Of a DNA stretch of 64,000 bases, positions 1 through 11,045 are shown one piece after another. This DNA is from Pseudomonas mandelii. GTDB taxonomy: Bacteria > Pseudomonadota > Gammaproteobacteria > Pseudomonadales > Pseudomonadaceae. Every line of letters begins with the position of its first letter. The stretch's first letter is position 1. Under the pieces are notes generated by a model. That model had not been told where the DNA came from. It did no database searches and was given only the letters and a program-made list of their open reading frames with translations. The translations under genes and the position numbers were made by a program. The DNA lies in the NCBI RefSeq assembly GCF_006438925.1, contig NZ_RCZA01000001.1, positions 124,001 through 188,000 of the forward strand, given 5' to 3'.

Positions 1-2072
1 TAGATGCGGTTGAGGAACTCACGCGAATCCGGGCCCTGGATGTCGATCTTGCCCAGGGTCGAAGCGTCCAGCAGGCCGACGCTGTCGCGCACGGCTTTGC
101 ATTCGCGCTTCACGGCAGCGTGCAGGTCTTCACCGTTTTTCGGGAAGTACCACGGACGTTTCCACTGACCGACGTCTTCAAATTCGGCGCCGTTCTTCAC
201 GTGCCAGTGATGCAGCGCGGTGAAACGCACCGGTTCGAAGATGTGCCCACAGTGACGGCCGGCCACGGCGCCGAAGGTTACCGGCGTGTAGTTCGGACGG
301 AACATGGTGGTGCCCATCTGCGGGATGGTCACGTTCAGCGAACGGGCGGCGATGGCCAGACCGTTGACGTTGCCGAGCTTGCCCTGGTCAGTGCCGAAGC
401 CCAGTGCGGTGTAGCGTTTGACGTGCTCGACCGACTCGAAGCCTTCGCGGGTCGCCAGTTCGATGGCGGCTGCGGTGACGTCGTTTTGCAGGTCGACGAA
501 TTGCTTCGGCGCACGTGCGGTGTTCTTTTCATGCGGCACCTGGAACAGCGCCAGTGTTGGCTCTTCCAGACGGCTCAGGGCTTTCGGCAAGGTGCCTTCG
601 ACCACGCTGAAACCGGCTTCGCTGGCTGCGCGAGCGCCACCCTCAAAACCATCGGCCAGGGAATCGCCGAGGCCGTAGACGCCGTTGATGCCACCGACGC
701 ACACGCGTTTCTGCGGTGCTTCGCCCGGTACGAAACCGAGAATGTCTTCACGCCAGATCGGCTTGCCACCCAGGTGCGAGGCCAAGTGAACCACCGGGCT
801 GTAACCGCCGGAACTGGCAACCAGGTCGCATTCAAGCCACTCACCTGGGCTGGTCACGGCGTGCGCTTTGACATCGATCGCGGCAACGCGAGCGGCGGTC
901 ACGTGCTTGCTGCCACGCGTCTCGATCACGGCGCTGCCGGTCAGGATGCGGATGCCTTTGGCGCGTGCTTCTTCAACCAGCGCACCGCGCGGATTGCTGC
1001 GGGCATCGGCGATGGCCACGACTTGCAGACTGGCGTCGAGCCAATCCAGTGCAACGCGGTAGGCGTGATCGTTGTTGGTCGACAGCACCAGTTTTTTGCC
1101 CGGTGCCACGCCGTAACGACGCACGTAAGTCGACACAGCGCCGGCGAGCATGTTGCCCGGCACGTCGTTGTTGCCGTAAACCAGTGGACGCTCGTGAGCG
1201 CCGGTCGCCAGCACTACACGCTTGGCGCGAACGCGGTGGATGCGCTGACGGACCTGGCCAATCGGGGCGCGGTCGCCGAGGTGATCGGTCAGGCGTTCGT
1301 GAATGGTCAGGAAGTTATGGTCGTGGTAGCCGTTGACCGTGGCGCGCGGCAACAGCAGCACGTCCGGGGTGTCTTTCAGCTCGGCGATGACGCTGGCGAC
1401 CCACTCGCTGGCAGGCTTGCCGTCGAGGCTTTCGCGGGAATCGAGCAGGCTGCCGCCGAACTCTTCCTGCTCATCGGCGAGGATTACGCGCGCACCGCTG
1501 CGGGCAGCCGCCAGTGCAGCGGCCAGGCCAGCGGGGCCACCGCCGACGATCAGCACGTCGCAGTGCTGGTTCATGTAGTCGTAGGTGTCCGGATCGTTCT
1601 CGGTCGGCGAGCGGCCAAGGCCGGCGGCCTTACGAATGTACTTCTCGTAAGTCATCCAGAAGGATTGCGGGTACATGAAGGTTTTGTAGTAGAAGCCCGG
1701 CGGCATCAGCTTGCCGCCGACCTTGCCGAGAATCCCCATCATGTCGTTGTTCACGCTTGGCCAGCCGTTGGTGCTGGTGGCGACCAGGCCTTGATAGAGC
1801 GCTTGTTGCGTGGCGCGTACGTTGGGGATCTGCGTGGCTTCGGTCGCGCCGATTTGCAGCACAGCGTTCGGCTCTTCGGCGCCAGCGGCAAAGATGCCGC
1901 GCGGACGGGAATACTTGAAGCTGCGACCGATGATGTCGACACCGTTGGCCAGCAAGGCCGCGGCCAGGGAATCGCCTTCAAAGCCTTTGTAGGTCTGGCC
2001 GTTGAAGGTGAAGCTCAGCACTTTATTGCGGTCGATCCGTCCGCCGTTGGACAGGCGATTGATCTGGCTCAT
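1..2072 (-). CDS. soxA: Sarcosine oxidase alpha subunit (partial, 3' end beyond window)
   Basis: Alpha subunit of heterotetrameric cytoplasmic sarcosine oxidase, which oxidatively demethylates sarcosine to glycine with tetrahydrofolate as one-carbon acceptor. The visible 690 codons hold an N-terminal ferredoxin-like/FAD-associated segment, a dinucleotide-binding glycine motif (VGGGPAGLAAA, near residue 175) and a second nucleotide-binding region (ATGAHERP). The C-terminal aminomethyltransferase-like domain begins near the window edge and is cut. The ATG at 2072 overlaps the soxD stop by 4 bp, so the two are translationally coupled. It lies in the glyA-soxB-soxD-soxA operon; soxG should follow outside the window. 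The family assignment is very secure. Confidence 0.96.
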   Translation of the reverse strand, partial: MSQINRLSNGGRIDRNKVLSFTFNGQTYKGFEGDSLAAALLANGVDIIGRSFKYSRPRGIFAAGAEEPNAVLQIGATEATQIPNVRATQQALYQGLVATSTNGWPSVNNDMMGILGKVGGKLMPPGFYYKTFMYPQSFWMTYEKYIRKAAGLGRSPTENDPDTYDYMNQHCDVLIVGGGPAGLAAALAAARSGARVILADEQEEFGGSLLDSRESLDGKPASEWVASVIAELKDTPDVLLLPRATVNGYHDHNFLTIHERLTDHLGDRAPIGQVRQRIHRVRAKRVVLATGAHERPLVYGNNDVPGNMLAGAVSTYVRRYGVAPGKKLVLSTNNDHAYRVALDWLDASLQVVAIADARSNPRGALVEEARAKGIRILTGSAVIETRGSKHVTAARVAAIDVKAHAVTSPGEWLECDLVASSGGYSPVVHLASHLGGKPIWREDILGFVPGEAPQKRVCVGGINGVYGLGDSLADGFEGGARAASEAGFSVVEGTLPKALSRLEEPTLALFQVPHEKNTARAPKQFVDLQNDVTAAAIELATREGFESVEHVKRYTALGFGTDQGKLGNVNGLAIAARSLNVTIPQMGTTMFRPNYTPVTFGAVAGRHCGHIFEPVRFTALHHWHVKNGAEFEDVGQWKRPWYFPKNGEDLHAAVKRECKAVRDSVGLLDASTLGKIDIQGPDSREFLNRI

Positions 2073-2398
2073 ACCTTCTCTCCCAGAGCCGTGGCGGCCG
2101 CTTTCGGGCTGTCGGTCTTGTCGGTGAATTGTGGCTTGGTGCCGATCTTGTAGGTTTCGAGAATCTCGTAGGTCACGGTGTCACGGGTGGCGTTGAAGTA
2201 CTGACGGCAACCGGCGACGTGATCCCACAGCTCGTGGTGCAGACCGCGAGGGTTGTCGCGGAAGAACATGTAGTCGCCCCACTCCTCGTCGGTGCAGTTG
2301 GTCGGATCCAGAGGGCGCGGGATGTGCGCCTGGCCGGATGCGTGGAATTCCTCTTCGGAGCGCAGTTCGCCGCAGTGAGGACAGAAGATATGCAACAT
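2069..2398 (-). CDS. soxD: Sarcosine oxidase delta subunit
   Basis: Small zinc-binding subunit of heterotetrameric sarcosine oxidase (109 aa, the usual size). The zinc site is visible as C6-P-H-C9 near the N-terminus plus H60 and C64 in the WDHVAGC segment. A good ribosome site (AGGAG) precedes the ATG. It sits 14 bp after soxB and overlaps soxA by 4 bp, as expected for subunits made in fixed ratio. It has no catalytic residues of its own; its role is structural within the complex. Confidence 0.96.
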   Translation of the reverse strand: MLHIFCPHCGELRSEEEFHASGQAHIPRPLDPTNCTDEEWGDYMFFRDNPRGLHHELWDHVAGCRQYFNATRDTVTYEILETYKIGTKPQFTDKTDSPKAAATALGEKV

Positions 2399-2412
2399 GG
2401 GGATTTCTCCTG

Positions 2413-3663
2413 TTAGTGGGCAACCGCAGCAGCGCCGTGTTCATCGATCAACGCACCGTTGTGGAAACGGTCGATGGAGAAAGGTGCAGCCAATGGGTGC
2501 ATTTCACCCTTGGCCAGACTCGCGGCAAACACGTTGCCCGAGCCAGGTGTTGCCTTGAAGCCACCGGTGCCCCAACCGCAGTTGAAGAACATGTTCGGTA
2601 CCGGGGTTTTCGAAATGATCGGGCATGCATCCGGCGTGGTGTCGACGATGCCGCCCCACTGACGGTTCATGCGTACGCGGGACAACACCGGGAACATCTC
2701 GACAATGGCTTGAATGGTGTGCTCGATCACCGGGTACGAACCACGCTGGCCGTAGCCGTTGTAGCCATCGATACCGGCGCCGATCACCAGGTCGCCCTTG
2801 TCGGACTGGCTGATGTAACCGTGTACGGCGTTGGACATGATCACGCTATCGATAATCGGCTTGATCGGCTCGGACACCAGCGCTTGCAGCGGGTGGGATT
2901 CGATCGGCAGGCGGAAACCGGCGAGCTTGGCCATGTGCCCGGAGTTACCCGCAGTGACTACACCAACGCGCTTGGCGCCGATGAAGCCCTTGTTGGTTTC
3001 AACGCCGATGCATACACCGTTTTCCTTGCGGAAACCGATCACTTCGGTCTGTTGAATCAGGTCCACGCCCAAGGCGTCAGCGGCACGGGCAAAGCCCCAG
3101 GCCACGGCATCGTGACGGGCCACGCCGCCGCGGCGCTGGACGGTGGCGCCCATGACCGGGTAGCGAGTGTTTTTCGAGCAATCGAGATACGGAATCTCGT
3201 CGGCAACCTGTTTGGCATCGAGCAGTTCGCCGTCCACGCCGTTGAGGCGGTTGGCGCTGACCCGACGCTCGGAATCACGAATGTCCTGCAGGGTGTGGCA
3301 CAGGTTGTAAACGCCACGCTGGGAGAACATCACGTTGTAGTTCAGGTCCTGGGACAGGCCTTCCCACAATTTCATCGCGTGTTCGTACAGGTGCGCCGAC
3401 TCGTCCCACAGGTAGTTGGAGCGAACGATGGTGGTGTTGCGCGCGGTGTTACCGCCGCCCAGCCAGCCTTTCTCGACCACGGCCACGTTAGTGATGCCGT
3501 GCTCTTTGGCCAGGTAGTAGGCGGTCGCCAGACCATGCCCGCCACCGCCGACAATGACCACGTCATAGACCTTTTTAGGGGTCGGCGTGCGCCACATTTT
3601 CTGCCAGTTTTCGTGATGGCTGAGGGAGTGTTTGAAGAGGCCGAAGCCCGAGTAGCGTTGCAT
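2413..3663 (-). CDS. soxB: Sarcosine oxidase beta subunit
   Basis: Beta subunit of heterotetrameric sarcosine oxidase, carrying the amine-oxidising FAD site and the covalent FMN. A Rossmann glycine motif ([10 protein letters not shown], residues 35-44) and the GxARHD segment are visible; His184 there lies where the family attaches FMN (position inferred from family knowledge). Two in-frame ATGs exist. The GGAGT ribosome site lies 8 nt before the ATG at 3663 but only 2 nt before the ATG at 3669, so 3663 is preferred (416 aa). It follows glyA by 23 bp and precedes soxD by 14 bp. Confidence 0.95.
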   Translation of the reverse strand: MQRYSGFGLFKHSLSHHENWQKMWRTPTPKKVYDVVIVGGGGHGLATAYYLAKEHGITNVAVVEKGWLGGGNTARNTTIVRSNYLWDESAHLYEHAMKLWEGLSQDLNYNVMFSQRGVYNLCHTLQDIRDSERRVSANRLNGVDGELLDAKQVADEIPYLDCSKNTRYPVMGATVQRRGGVARHDAVAWGFARAADALGVDLIQQTEVIGFRKENGVCIGVETNKGFIGAKRVGVVTAGNSGHMAKLAGFRLPIESHPLQALVSEPIKPIIDSVIMSNAVHGYISQSDKGDLVIGAGIDGYNGYGQRGSYPVIEHTIQAIVEMFPVLSRVRMNRQWGGIVDTTPDACPIISKTPVPNMFFNCGWGTGGFKATPGSGNVFAASLAKGEMHPLAAPFSIDRFHNGALIDEHGAAAVAH

Positions 3664-3686
3664 AGTCATTTACTCCAAAACCGCGC

Positions 3687-4940
<1,254 letters not shown>

Positions 4941-5224
4941 CGCGTCTCTCCCAGCGGCATCTATGCGCCATTCGTCTCGGTAAGGCACTGGTGTTTCGAC
5001 AGTGCCCTTTGAATGCGATGGTATGACCGGCGCAGACAGGCCAAATGCCTACGGACGCCACGCAAAGGTGCGTTTACGACATGGATCGAAATGGCTGGCC
5101 GGACACAACCTTCGAACCAACGAAGATCCCCTGTGGGAGCGAGCCTGCTCGCGATAGCGGCCTCACATTCAACATTGATGTTGCCTGAGCTGCCGCCATC
5201 GCGAGCAGGCTCGCTCCCACAGGG
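4941..5224. repeat. sox operon upstream region with REP pair (type A)
   Basis: About 280 bp without a gene. From 5128 to 5223 there is an inverted pair of the 'GGGAGCGAGCCTGCTCGCGA' REP, arms about 25 bp apart by some 40 bp, so it can fold into one long hairpin. The promoter of glyA-sox should lie in 4941-5127. This is the first of about eleven type-A pairs in the window. Confidence 0.85.
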
Positions 5225-5941
5225 TCAGGCGATGACCTGTCGCACTGCCAGCAACAGCAGAAAATGCAGCGGATAAAGCGCATACGCCCAACGGCGCATC
5301 GGCGGTGGCTTGAAAGACTGGGCATGTCGCAACAAGAGCAGCCCCAGCAATGGCGCGATCAGACAAGCGGCGATGCCGAGGATGGCTTCAACATTGTGAA
5401 ACTGCGCGGAGGAATACAGCACTGGCCACTGATTGGCTGCCAGACAGACCAGCCCCGGCAACAGGCTGAAGTACCAGGGACGCTTGATCACCAGCAACAT
5501 CGCCAGTGGCAACAGGACGCCGTAGAAGCCGAACATCAGTCGCTCCGGGAATAGCGCCGCCAGCAGCAAGGCGCCTGCCGCCAACAGTCGCGTTTGCAGG
5601 GTTCGGTCCTGCCAGCCACGGGCCACCAGCAATCCCAGCGCCAACGTGGGCAGCACGTTTAAGGTGTCGGGATCAGGAATGTACATCCGGTAGGGAATTT
5701 CGCTGATGGCGCTAAACAGCAGCAACCACCCCAGATAACGCCACTGGCCGTCGGTGGTTACTGCGCGGGCCCGCGCCAGGTTTGCGGCCATTGCCAAACA
5801 GAACCACGGGAACGCCAACCGCCCCGGCACATACAGAAGATCGACGGAATAACCGACATATCGCAGGTGATCGAGCACCATGCTCAACAGCGCCAGCCAC
5901 TTGAGCAGATCCAGTGCCCCATCCCTTTGCGTCATGTGCAT
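5225..5941 (-). CDS. TraX family integral membrane protein
   Basis: About 238 aa with roughly seven to eight hydrophobic segments. The N-terminal LDLLKWLALLSMVLDHL stretch is the hallmark of the TraX family (named from F-plasmid pilin N-acetylation, but common on chromosomes as an uncharacterised membrane acyltransferase-like protein). The reading frame stays open upstream into the threonine aldolase promoter, but the family start matches the ATG at 5941 (or 5935); no strong ribosome site supports either. It is a lone gene, divergent from ltaE. Substrate unknown; nothing links it to conjugation here. Confidence 0.75.
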   Translation of the reverse strand: MHMTQRDGALDLLKWLALLSMVLDHLRYVGYSVDLLYVPGRLAFPWFCLAMAANLARARAVTTDGQWRYLGWLLLFSAISEIPYRMYIPDPDTLNVLPTLALGLLVARGWQDRTLQTRLLAAGALLLAALFPERLMFGFYGVLLPLAMLLVIKRPWYFSLLPGLVCLAANQWPVLYSSAQFHNVEAILGIAACLIAPLLGLLLLRHAQSFKPPPMRRWAYALYPLHFLLLLAVRQVIA

Positions 5942-6074
5942 AATTGCCCGTCGTCTTTGGATTTTTCTGTCAGACGCATCGCGTGTGCTCCCCGGATGAT
6001 CTTCGGTAAAGTGCGCACCATCATTGACCACGAGTCGCTTCACCATAAGCGCCTCGATCACGGAAAGCAGGGCC

Positions 6075-7115
6075 ATGACCGATAAGAGCCAACAATTCGC
6101 CAGCGACAACTATTCCGGTATCTGCCCTGAGGCCTGGGCGGCCATGGAACAGGCCAACCACGGCCACCAGCGCGCTTATGGCGACGATGAATGGACCGCC
6201 CGCGCGTCCGACGATTTCCGCAAACTGTTCGAAACCGACTGCGAAGTGTTCTTCGCCTTCAACGGCACCGCCGCCAACTCCCTGGCCCTGTCGTCGCTGT
6301 GCCAGAGTTACCACAGTGTGATCTGCTCGGAAACCGCCCACGTCGAAACCGACGAATGCGGCGCACCGGAATTCTTTTCCAACGGTTCCAAGCTGCTCGT
6401 CGCCCGTACTGAAAACGGCAAGCTGACCCCGGAATCGATCCGCGAAATTGCGCTCAAGCGCCAGGACATTCATTACCCGAAACCGCGCGTCGTGACCCTG
6501 ACCCAGGCGACCGAAGTCGGCAGCGTCTACACCCCGGAAGAAATCCGCGCCATCAGCGCCACGTGCAAAGAACTGGGCCTGAACCTGCACATGGACGGCG
6601 CGCGCTTCTCCAACGCCTGCGCTTTCCTTGGCTGCACGCCGGCCGACCTGACGTGGAAGGCCGGCGTCGACGTGTTGTGCTTCGGCGGCACGAAAAACGG
6701 CATGGCGGTGGGGGAAGCGATTCTGTTCTTCAACCACAAACTGGCCGAAGACTTCGATTACCGCTGCAAACAGGCCGGGCAACTGGCCTCGAAAATGCGT
6801 TTCCTGTCGGCGCCATGGGTCGGGATTCTGGAAAACGACGCGTGGCTCAAATACGCCAAACACGCCAACCACTGCGCGCAGTTGCTGGCCGAACTGGTGA
6901 GCGACATTCCAGGCGTGGAACTGATGTTCCCGGTGCAGGCCAACGGCGTGTTCCTGCAACTCTCGGAACCGGCCATCGCTGCACTGACGGCCAAGGGCTG
7001 GCGCTTCTACACCTTCATCGGCAACGGCGGCGCACGCTTCATGTGCTCGTGGGACACCGAAGAGGAACGCGTACACGAATTGGCGGCGGATATTCGCGAA
7101 GTCATGTCCCGCTAA
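6075..7115 (+). CDS. ltaE: Low-specificity L-threonine aldolase
   Basis: PLP-dependent aldolase splitting L-threonine or allo-threonine into glycine and acetaldehyde. At 346 aa it is full length. The Schiff-base lysine is K207 in FGGTKNG, and the HMDGARFSNA segment (172-181) is diagnostic. The ATG at 6075 has a GGAAAG ribosome site; an earlier in-frame ATG (6024) lies in the divergent promoter region and has none. Glycine produced here could feed the GlyA/SdaB route in the same window, though it is a separate transcription unit. Confidence 0.93.
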   Translation: MTDKSQQFASDNYSGICPEAWAAMEQANHGHQRAYGDDEWTARASDDFRKLFETDCEVFFAFNGTAANSLALSSLCQSYHSVICSETAHVETDECGAPEFFSNGSKLLVARTENGKLTPESIREIALKRQDIHYPKPRVVTLTQATEVGSVYTPEEIRAISATCKELGLNLHMDGARFSNACAFLGCTPADLTWKAGVDVLCFGGTKNGMAVGEAILFFNHKLAEDFDYRCKQAGQLASKMRFLSAPWVGILENDAWLKYAKHANHCAQLLAELVSDIPGVELMFPVQANGVFLQLSEPAIAALTAKGWRFYTFIGNGGARFMCSWDTEEERVHELAADIREVMSR

Positions 7116-7125
7116 CCCCTCCCCC

Positions 7126-7231
7126 GTAGGAGCTGGTAGGAGCTGTCGAGTGAAACGAGGCTGCGATCTTTTGATCTTAAAAAACCAACATCAAAAGATC
7201 GCAGCCTCGTTTCACTCGACAGCTCCTACAG
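7126..7231. repeat. REPIN (type B), 'gtgaaacgag' arm variant
   Basis: Near-perfect inverted repeat following ltaE. Both arms read GTAGGAGCTGTCGAGTGAAACGAGG... then TGCGATCTTTTGAT, with a short A-rich centre. The left end is preceded by a partial duplicate of GTAGGAGCTG at 7126. This is the 'Y' arm variant also seen as half of the elements at 55801 and 57122. It could end ltaE transcription as a large hairpin. Confidence 0.85.
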
Positions 7232-7318
7232 TCTGATCGTTTGCCCTGAAAGACATGGTCTACATTGACTGGCGAGCCGTTTCTATCTGCTCAGATAAAA
7301 ACAACCAGGAGCGCACGC

Positions 7319-8143
7319 ATGTCTTTACAAGGCAAAACCCTGTTCATCACCGGCGCCAGTCGCGGGATCGGTCGCGAAATTGCGCTACGCGCCGCACGGG
7401 ATGGGGCCAACATTGTGATTGCCGCCAAAAGCGCCGCCCCCCACCCCAAACTGCCCGGCACGATTTTCAGCGTGGCCAAGGAAGTTGAAGACGCGGGCGG
7501 CAAGGCGTTGGCCTTGCAGGTGGATGTTCGCAATGAACTCGCGGTACGCGAGGCGCTGGCCCAGGCCCACGAACATTTCGGCGCCATTGATGCGCTGATC
7601 AACAATGCCGGGGCGATCAAGCTGACCGGTGTTCAACACATCGAGCTCAAGCGCTTCGACCTGATGCACCAGATCAACACCCGCGCCGTGCTGCTGTGCA
7701 GTCAGGCTGCCCTGCCCTATCTGAAAAAAACCAATGGTCACATTCTTAACCTGTCGCCACCGTTGAATCTGGCGACGAAATGGTTCGCCCAATACAGCCC
7801 CTACACGGTGACCAAATACGGCATGAGCATGCTGACCCTGGGCATGAGTGAGGAATTTGCCAGTTATGGCATCAGCGTCAATTCGTTGTGGCCGCAGACG
7901 ATGATTGCGACGGCGGCCATCGAGTTTCAGCTTGGCTCGAGGGAATCCTTCAAACACGCACGAACGCCGGCGATCATGGCCGATGCCGCCCATGTCATTC
8001 TGGACAGCAGCGGTCGCAGCATTACCGGTCGGTTGCTGATTGATGAAGAGATTCTGAGTGAGCACGGAGTGACGGATTTTGAACAGTATCGGTTTGCGCC
8101 TGATTCCACGGACAAACTGATGACGGATCTGTTTGTCGATTGA
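7319..8143 (+). CDS. SDR family oxidoreductase (HSDL2-like)
   Basis: Short-chain dehydrogenase/reductase of 274 aa. Visible motifs are TGASRGIG (11-18, NAD(P) binding), NNAG (95-98), S146 in NLSPP, and Y162-x3-K166 (YTVTK), so the catalytic set is complete. Sequence pattern is closest to the hydroxysteroid-dehydrogenase-like 2 subgroup (peroxisomal-type SDRs), which lacks a known bacterial substrate. The ATG at 7319 has a clear AGGAG. Single gene, bracketed by two type-B REPINs. Substrate not assignable. Confidence 0.85.
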   Translation: MSLQGKTLFITGASRGIGREIALRAARDGANIVIAAKSAAPHPKLPGTIFSVAKEVEDAGGKALALQVDVRNELAVREALAQAHEHFGAIDALINNAGAIKLTGVQHIELKRFDLMHQINTRAVLLCSQAALPYLKKTNGHILNLSPPLNLATKWFAQYSPYTVTKYGMSMLTLGMSEEFASYGISVNSLWPQTMIATAAIEFQLGSRESFKHARTPAIMADAAHVILDSSGRSITGRLLIDEEILSEHGVTDFEQYRFAPDSTDKLMTDLFVD

Positions 8144-8160
8144 ACAAACAAAACCGATCC

Positions 8161-8246
8161 CTGTAGGAGCTGCCGAAGGCTGCGATCTTTTGATCTTGAT
8201 CTTAAAAACAAGATCAAAAGATCGCAGCCTTCGGCAGCTCCTACGA
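8161..8246. repeat. REPIN (type B)
   Basis: Inverted repeat with arms GTAGGAGCTGCCGAAGGC and TGCGATCTTTTGATC around a TTAAAAAC centre. It lies between the convergent SDR gene and gbcB and probably acts as a bidirectional stop. Confidence 0.85.
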
Positions 8247-8263
8247 GGGAGATTCAGTGCATG

Positions 8264-9364
8264 CTAGAACTCGATGCGCACGTCGCCCTTCGGCACGCTG
8301 CAGCAGGAAAGAATGAACCCTTCCGCTTCGTCTTCCTCGGTGATCCCGCCGTTGTGCTCCATTTCGACCTCGCCACCCAGCTTCATCACCTTGCACGTCC
8401 CGCAAATCCCCATCCCGCAAGCCTTCGGAATCAACAGACCCAACTTGGCAGCCGCCGCATGCACGGTTTCCCCCGGCGCCACACGAATACTTTTCCCAGA
8501 CGCGGTGAATTCCACCTGGTGCAGGTCCGCCACGTCGATGTCCGGTGCGTCTGCGGCGATTTCGGCTTGTTCCACCGCATCGGCACGGGCTTCCGCTGGC
8601 GTAGCGCCGAAGGATTCCTCGTGATAACGGGACATGTCGAAGCCAACCGCTTCGAGCATGCGCTTGACCGCGTTCATGTAGGGCGTCGGGCCGCAGCAGA
8701 ACACTTCGCGCTCCATGAAGTCCGGGGCCATCAGTTCGAGCATCTTGTGGTTCAGGTAACCGCGATAACCGGCCCACGGCTCGCCCAGACCATGCTTCTC
8801 GCAGATCAGGTGCAGGCTGAAGTTATCGATCCGCGACGCCATGTGTTCCAGCTCGCGGTGATAAATGATGTCTTTGGGCGAACGCGCGCTGTGGATAAAC
8901 ACCATGTCGACGTTGCCGTTGGTGTCGTAGAACCAGCGCGCCATCGACATGACCGGCGTGATACCGACGCCACCGCTGAGGTACAACACCTTCGGCGCGG
9001 TGAAGTCCATGGCGTTGAACAACCCGACCGGCCCGTGCACGGCCAGCTCCTGGCCTTCATGCAGCGTGTCGTGCAGCCAGTTGGAGACCTTGCCGCCCGG
9101 TACGCGCTTAATAGTCACCGAAAAGCTGTACGGCACCGACGGCGAGCTGGAAATGGTGTAGGAGCGCATGATCGGCACGCCTTCGATTTCCAGCTCCAGG
9201 GTGACAAACTGCCCCGGCTTAAAGAAGAACAGGATCGGCTGGTCGGCCATAAAGCAGAAGGTGCGCACATCCCAGGTTTCCTGGATGACTTTGACGCAAC
9301 GGACGATGTGTCGACCATTGGCCCAGGTCTGGGTAGTTACCGGATTCAGGAAGCTGTTGGACAT
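8264..9364 (-). CDS. gbcB: Glycine betaine demethylase reductase subunit
   Basis: Reductase that passes electrons from NAD(P)H through FAD and a 2Fe-2S centre to the Rieske oxygenase GbcA, which converts glycine betaine to dimethylglycine plus formaldehyde. 366 aa. An FNR-type FAD domain comes first (RSYT at 67-70), then the nucleotide domain (GGVGITP), then a plant-type ferredoxin with ligands C316, C321, C324 and C354. The ATG at 9364 has GGAGA six bases upstream; a GTG four codons earlier is less likely. Divergent from gbcA across a 286-bp control region. Confidence 0.96.
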   Translation of the reverse strand: MSNSFLNPVTTQTWANGRHIVRCVKVIQETWDVRTFCFMADQPILFFFKPGQFVTLELEIEGVPIMRSYTISSSPSVPYSFSVTIKRVPGGKVSNWLHDTLHEGQELAVHGPVGLFNAMDFTAPKVLYLSGGVGITPVMSMARWFYDTNGNVDMVFIHSARSPKDIIYHRELEHMASRIDNFSLHLICEKHGLGEPWAGYRGYLNHKMLELMAPDFMEREVFCCGPTPYMNAVKRMLEAVGFDMSRYHEESFGATPAEARADAVEQAEIAADAPDIDVADLHQVEFTASGKSIRVAPGETVHAAAAKLGLLIPKACGMGICGTCKVMKLGGEVEMEHNGGITEEDEAEGFILSCCSVPKGDVRIEF

Positions 9365-9650
9365 GCTGTTCTCCACCGCCGATGGTCGGCCTTATGTTGG
9401 CGATTCTGCGTAACGTGCGAACCACCCATTTACCTATCTGCGACATTCACATACTTATCGCGACCAGCCCCCAATTACCGGGGGTTGCGCGTCGGGAACA
9501 GATTGGGCCATGTCGCCCATGGATAAGGTTCCGGACAACGCCGGCCCCACACTCGCTCCACACAGAGACGATTTCTTTACACCCTTGCGTAGCAAACCGT
9601 ATCAGCCACTATTTCGCCGGCCGCACAGAATGGCCTTGAGGATCAAATCG
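9365..9650. promoter_or_regulatory. gbcB-gbcA divergent control region, candidate GbdR site
   Basis: Shared promoter region for the two demethylase subunits. At 9439-9464 there is a direct repeat TGCGAC ... CGCGAC with 20-bp spacing, and a similar pair (TGCGAC ... TACGAC, 21 bp) occurs upstream of cbcX at 39909. Both genes are known GbdR targets in P. aeruginosa, and AraC-type proteins bind such helically phased direct repeats. The site itself is my inference from two examples only. Confidence 0.35.
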
Positions 9651-10946
9651 ATGGACGTCACCGCAAAAATCAGCCTGGGCGATCCGCTGGAACCCGCACG
9701 CAAGGCCACCGCACAGATGCTGCAAGAGCGCGAGCGCACTTACTCGCTGCCGCAGCCGTTTTACTCTGACGAGCGGCTGTTTGATATCGACATGCAGGAA
9801 ATCTTCCAGAAAGAGTGGTTGATCGCCGGCATGGCCTGCGAAATCCCGACCAAGGGCAACTACCTGACCCTGCAAGTCGGCAAGAACCCGATCATCGTGA
9901 TTCGCGGCGCCGAAGGCGTGATCCATGCGTTCCACAACGTCTGCCGTCACCGTGGTTCGCGGCTGTGCACCAGTGAAAAAGGCAAGGTCGCCAAACTGGT
10001 CTGCCACTACCACCAGTGGACGTACGAACTGGACGGCCGCCTGTTGTTCGCCGGCACCGAAATGGGCGCCGACTTCGACATGAAGCAATATGGCCTCAAA
10101 CCGGTCAACGTGAAGACTGCCGGCGGCTACATCTTCATCAGCCTGTCGGAGAACCCGCCTGCCATTGATGACTTCCTGTCGACGCTGAACCATTACATGG
10201 AACCGTACGACATGGAGAACACCAAGGTGGCGATTACCACCACCTTGATGGAAAAAGCCAACTGGAAACTGGTGCTGGAAAACAACCGCGAGTGCTACCA
10301 CTGCAACGCGTCGCACCCGGAACTGCTGAAAACCCTGCTGGAATGGGACGACGTCACCGACCCGCGTGCCGACCAGGCCTTCAAGGACCACGTCGCGGCC
10401 TCCGCCGCTGCCTGGGAAGCCGAGAAGATTCCTTACGCCCACGCCAGCTTCGGTTTGCGTAACCGCATCGTGCGCATGCCGCTGCTCAAAGGCACCGTGT
10501 CGATGACCCTGGACGGCAAACAAGGCTGCGCCAAACTCATGGGCCGGATCAAAAACCCGGACCTGGGCTCGATGCGCATCCTGCACCTGCCGCACTCCTG
10601 GAACCACTGCATGGGCGACCACATCATCGTGTTCACCGTGTGGCCGATCAGCGCGCAGGAAACCATGGTCACCACCAAATGGGTGGTCCACAAGGACGCG
10701 GTCGAAGGCGTGGACTACGACGTGGAGCGCATGCGCCAGGTCTGGGATGCGACCAACGACCAGGACCGTCGCCTGGCCGAAGAGAACCAGCGTGGCATCA
10801 ACTCCACGGCTTACCAGCCAGGCCCTTACTCCAAGACCTATGAGTTTGGCGTGGTGAACTTTGTGGATTGGTACAGCGAGCGTTTGCTGAATAACCTTGG
10901 GGCAGAGCCTGCGCCTTACCTCAAAGGGGTTCCGGTTCAGGGTTAA
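9651..10946 (+). CDS. gbcA: Glycine betaine demethylase oxygenase subunit
   Basis: Rieske-type mononuclear iron oxygenase that N-demethylates glycine betaine to dimethylglycine. 431 aa. The Rieske cluster ligands are C98-x-H100 and C118-x2-H121. The catalytic iron motif ENNRECYHCNASH follows, with H217 and H222. The frame is open 47 codons further upstream, but that part is promoter DNA without family similarity, and GAGGAT precedes the ATG at 9651. Works with GbcB, encoded divergently. Confidence 0.96.
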   Translation: MDVTAKISLGDPLEPARKATAQMLQERERTYSLPQPFYSDERLFDIDMQEIFQKEWLIAGMACEIPTKGNYLTLQVGKNPIIVIRGAEGVIHAFHNVCRHRGSRLCTSEKGKVAKLVCHYHQWTYELDGRLLFAGTEMGADFDMKQYGLKPVNVKTAGGYIFISLSENPPAIDDFLSTLNHYMEPYDMENTKVAITTTLMEKANWKLVLENNRECYHCNASHPELLKTLLEWDDVTDPRADQAFKDHVAASAAAWEAEKIPYAHASFGLRNRIVRMPLLKGTVSMTLDGKQGCAKLMGRIKNPDLGSMRILHLPHSWNHCMGDHIIVFTVWPISAQETMVTTKWVVHKDAVEGVDYDVERMRQVWDATNDQDRRLAEENQRGINSTAYQPGPYSKTYEFGVVNFVDWYSERLLNNLGAEPAPYLKGVPVQG

Positions 10947-11034
10947 TCAAGATCAAAAGATCGCAGCCTTCGGCAGCTCCTACAGGGTTTTGTGTACACC
11001 TGTAGGAGCTGCCGCAGGCTGCGATCTTTTAAAC
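10947..11034. repeat. REPIN (type B, outward arms)
   Basis: Pair of type-B REP units in reversed order (GATCAAAAGATCGCAGCC... first, ...GGCTGCGATCTTTT last) with a short centre. It lies between the convergent ends of gbcA and the metallophosphoesterase gene. Confidence 0.8.
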
Positions 11035-11045
11035 GGCAACACCCA

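Noticed and set aside
120..2153. 677-codon open frame opposite soxA
   Set aside because: Antisense shadow of soxA; spans the soxD-soxA junction and shows no family features.
5225..6109. TraX-like protein read as evidence for a conjugative element
   Set aside because: TraX-type proteins are frequent lone chromosomal genes; no other transfer, relaxase or integrase gene is in the window.
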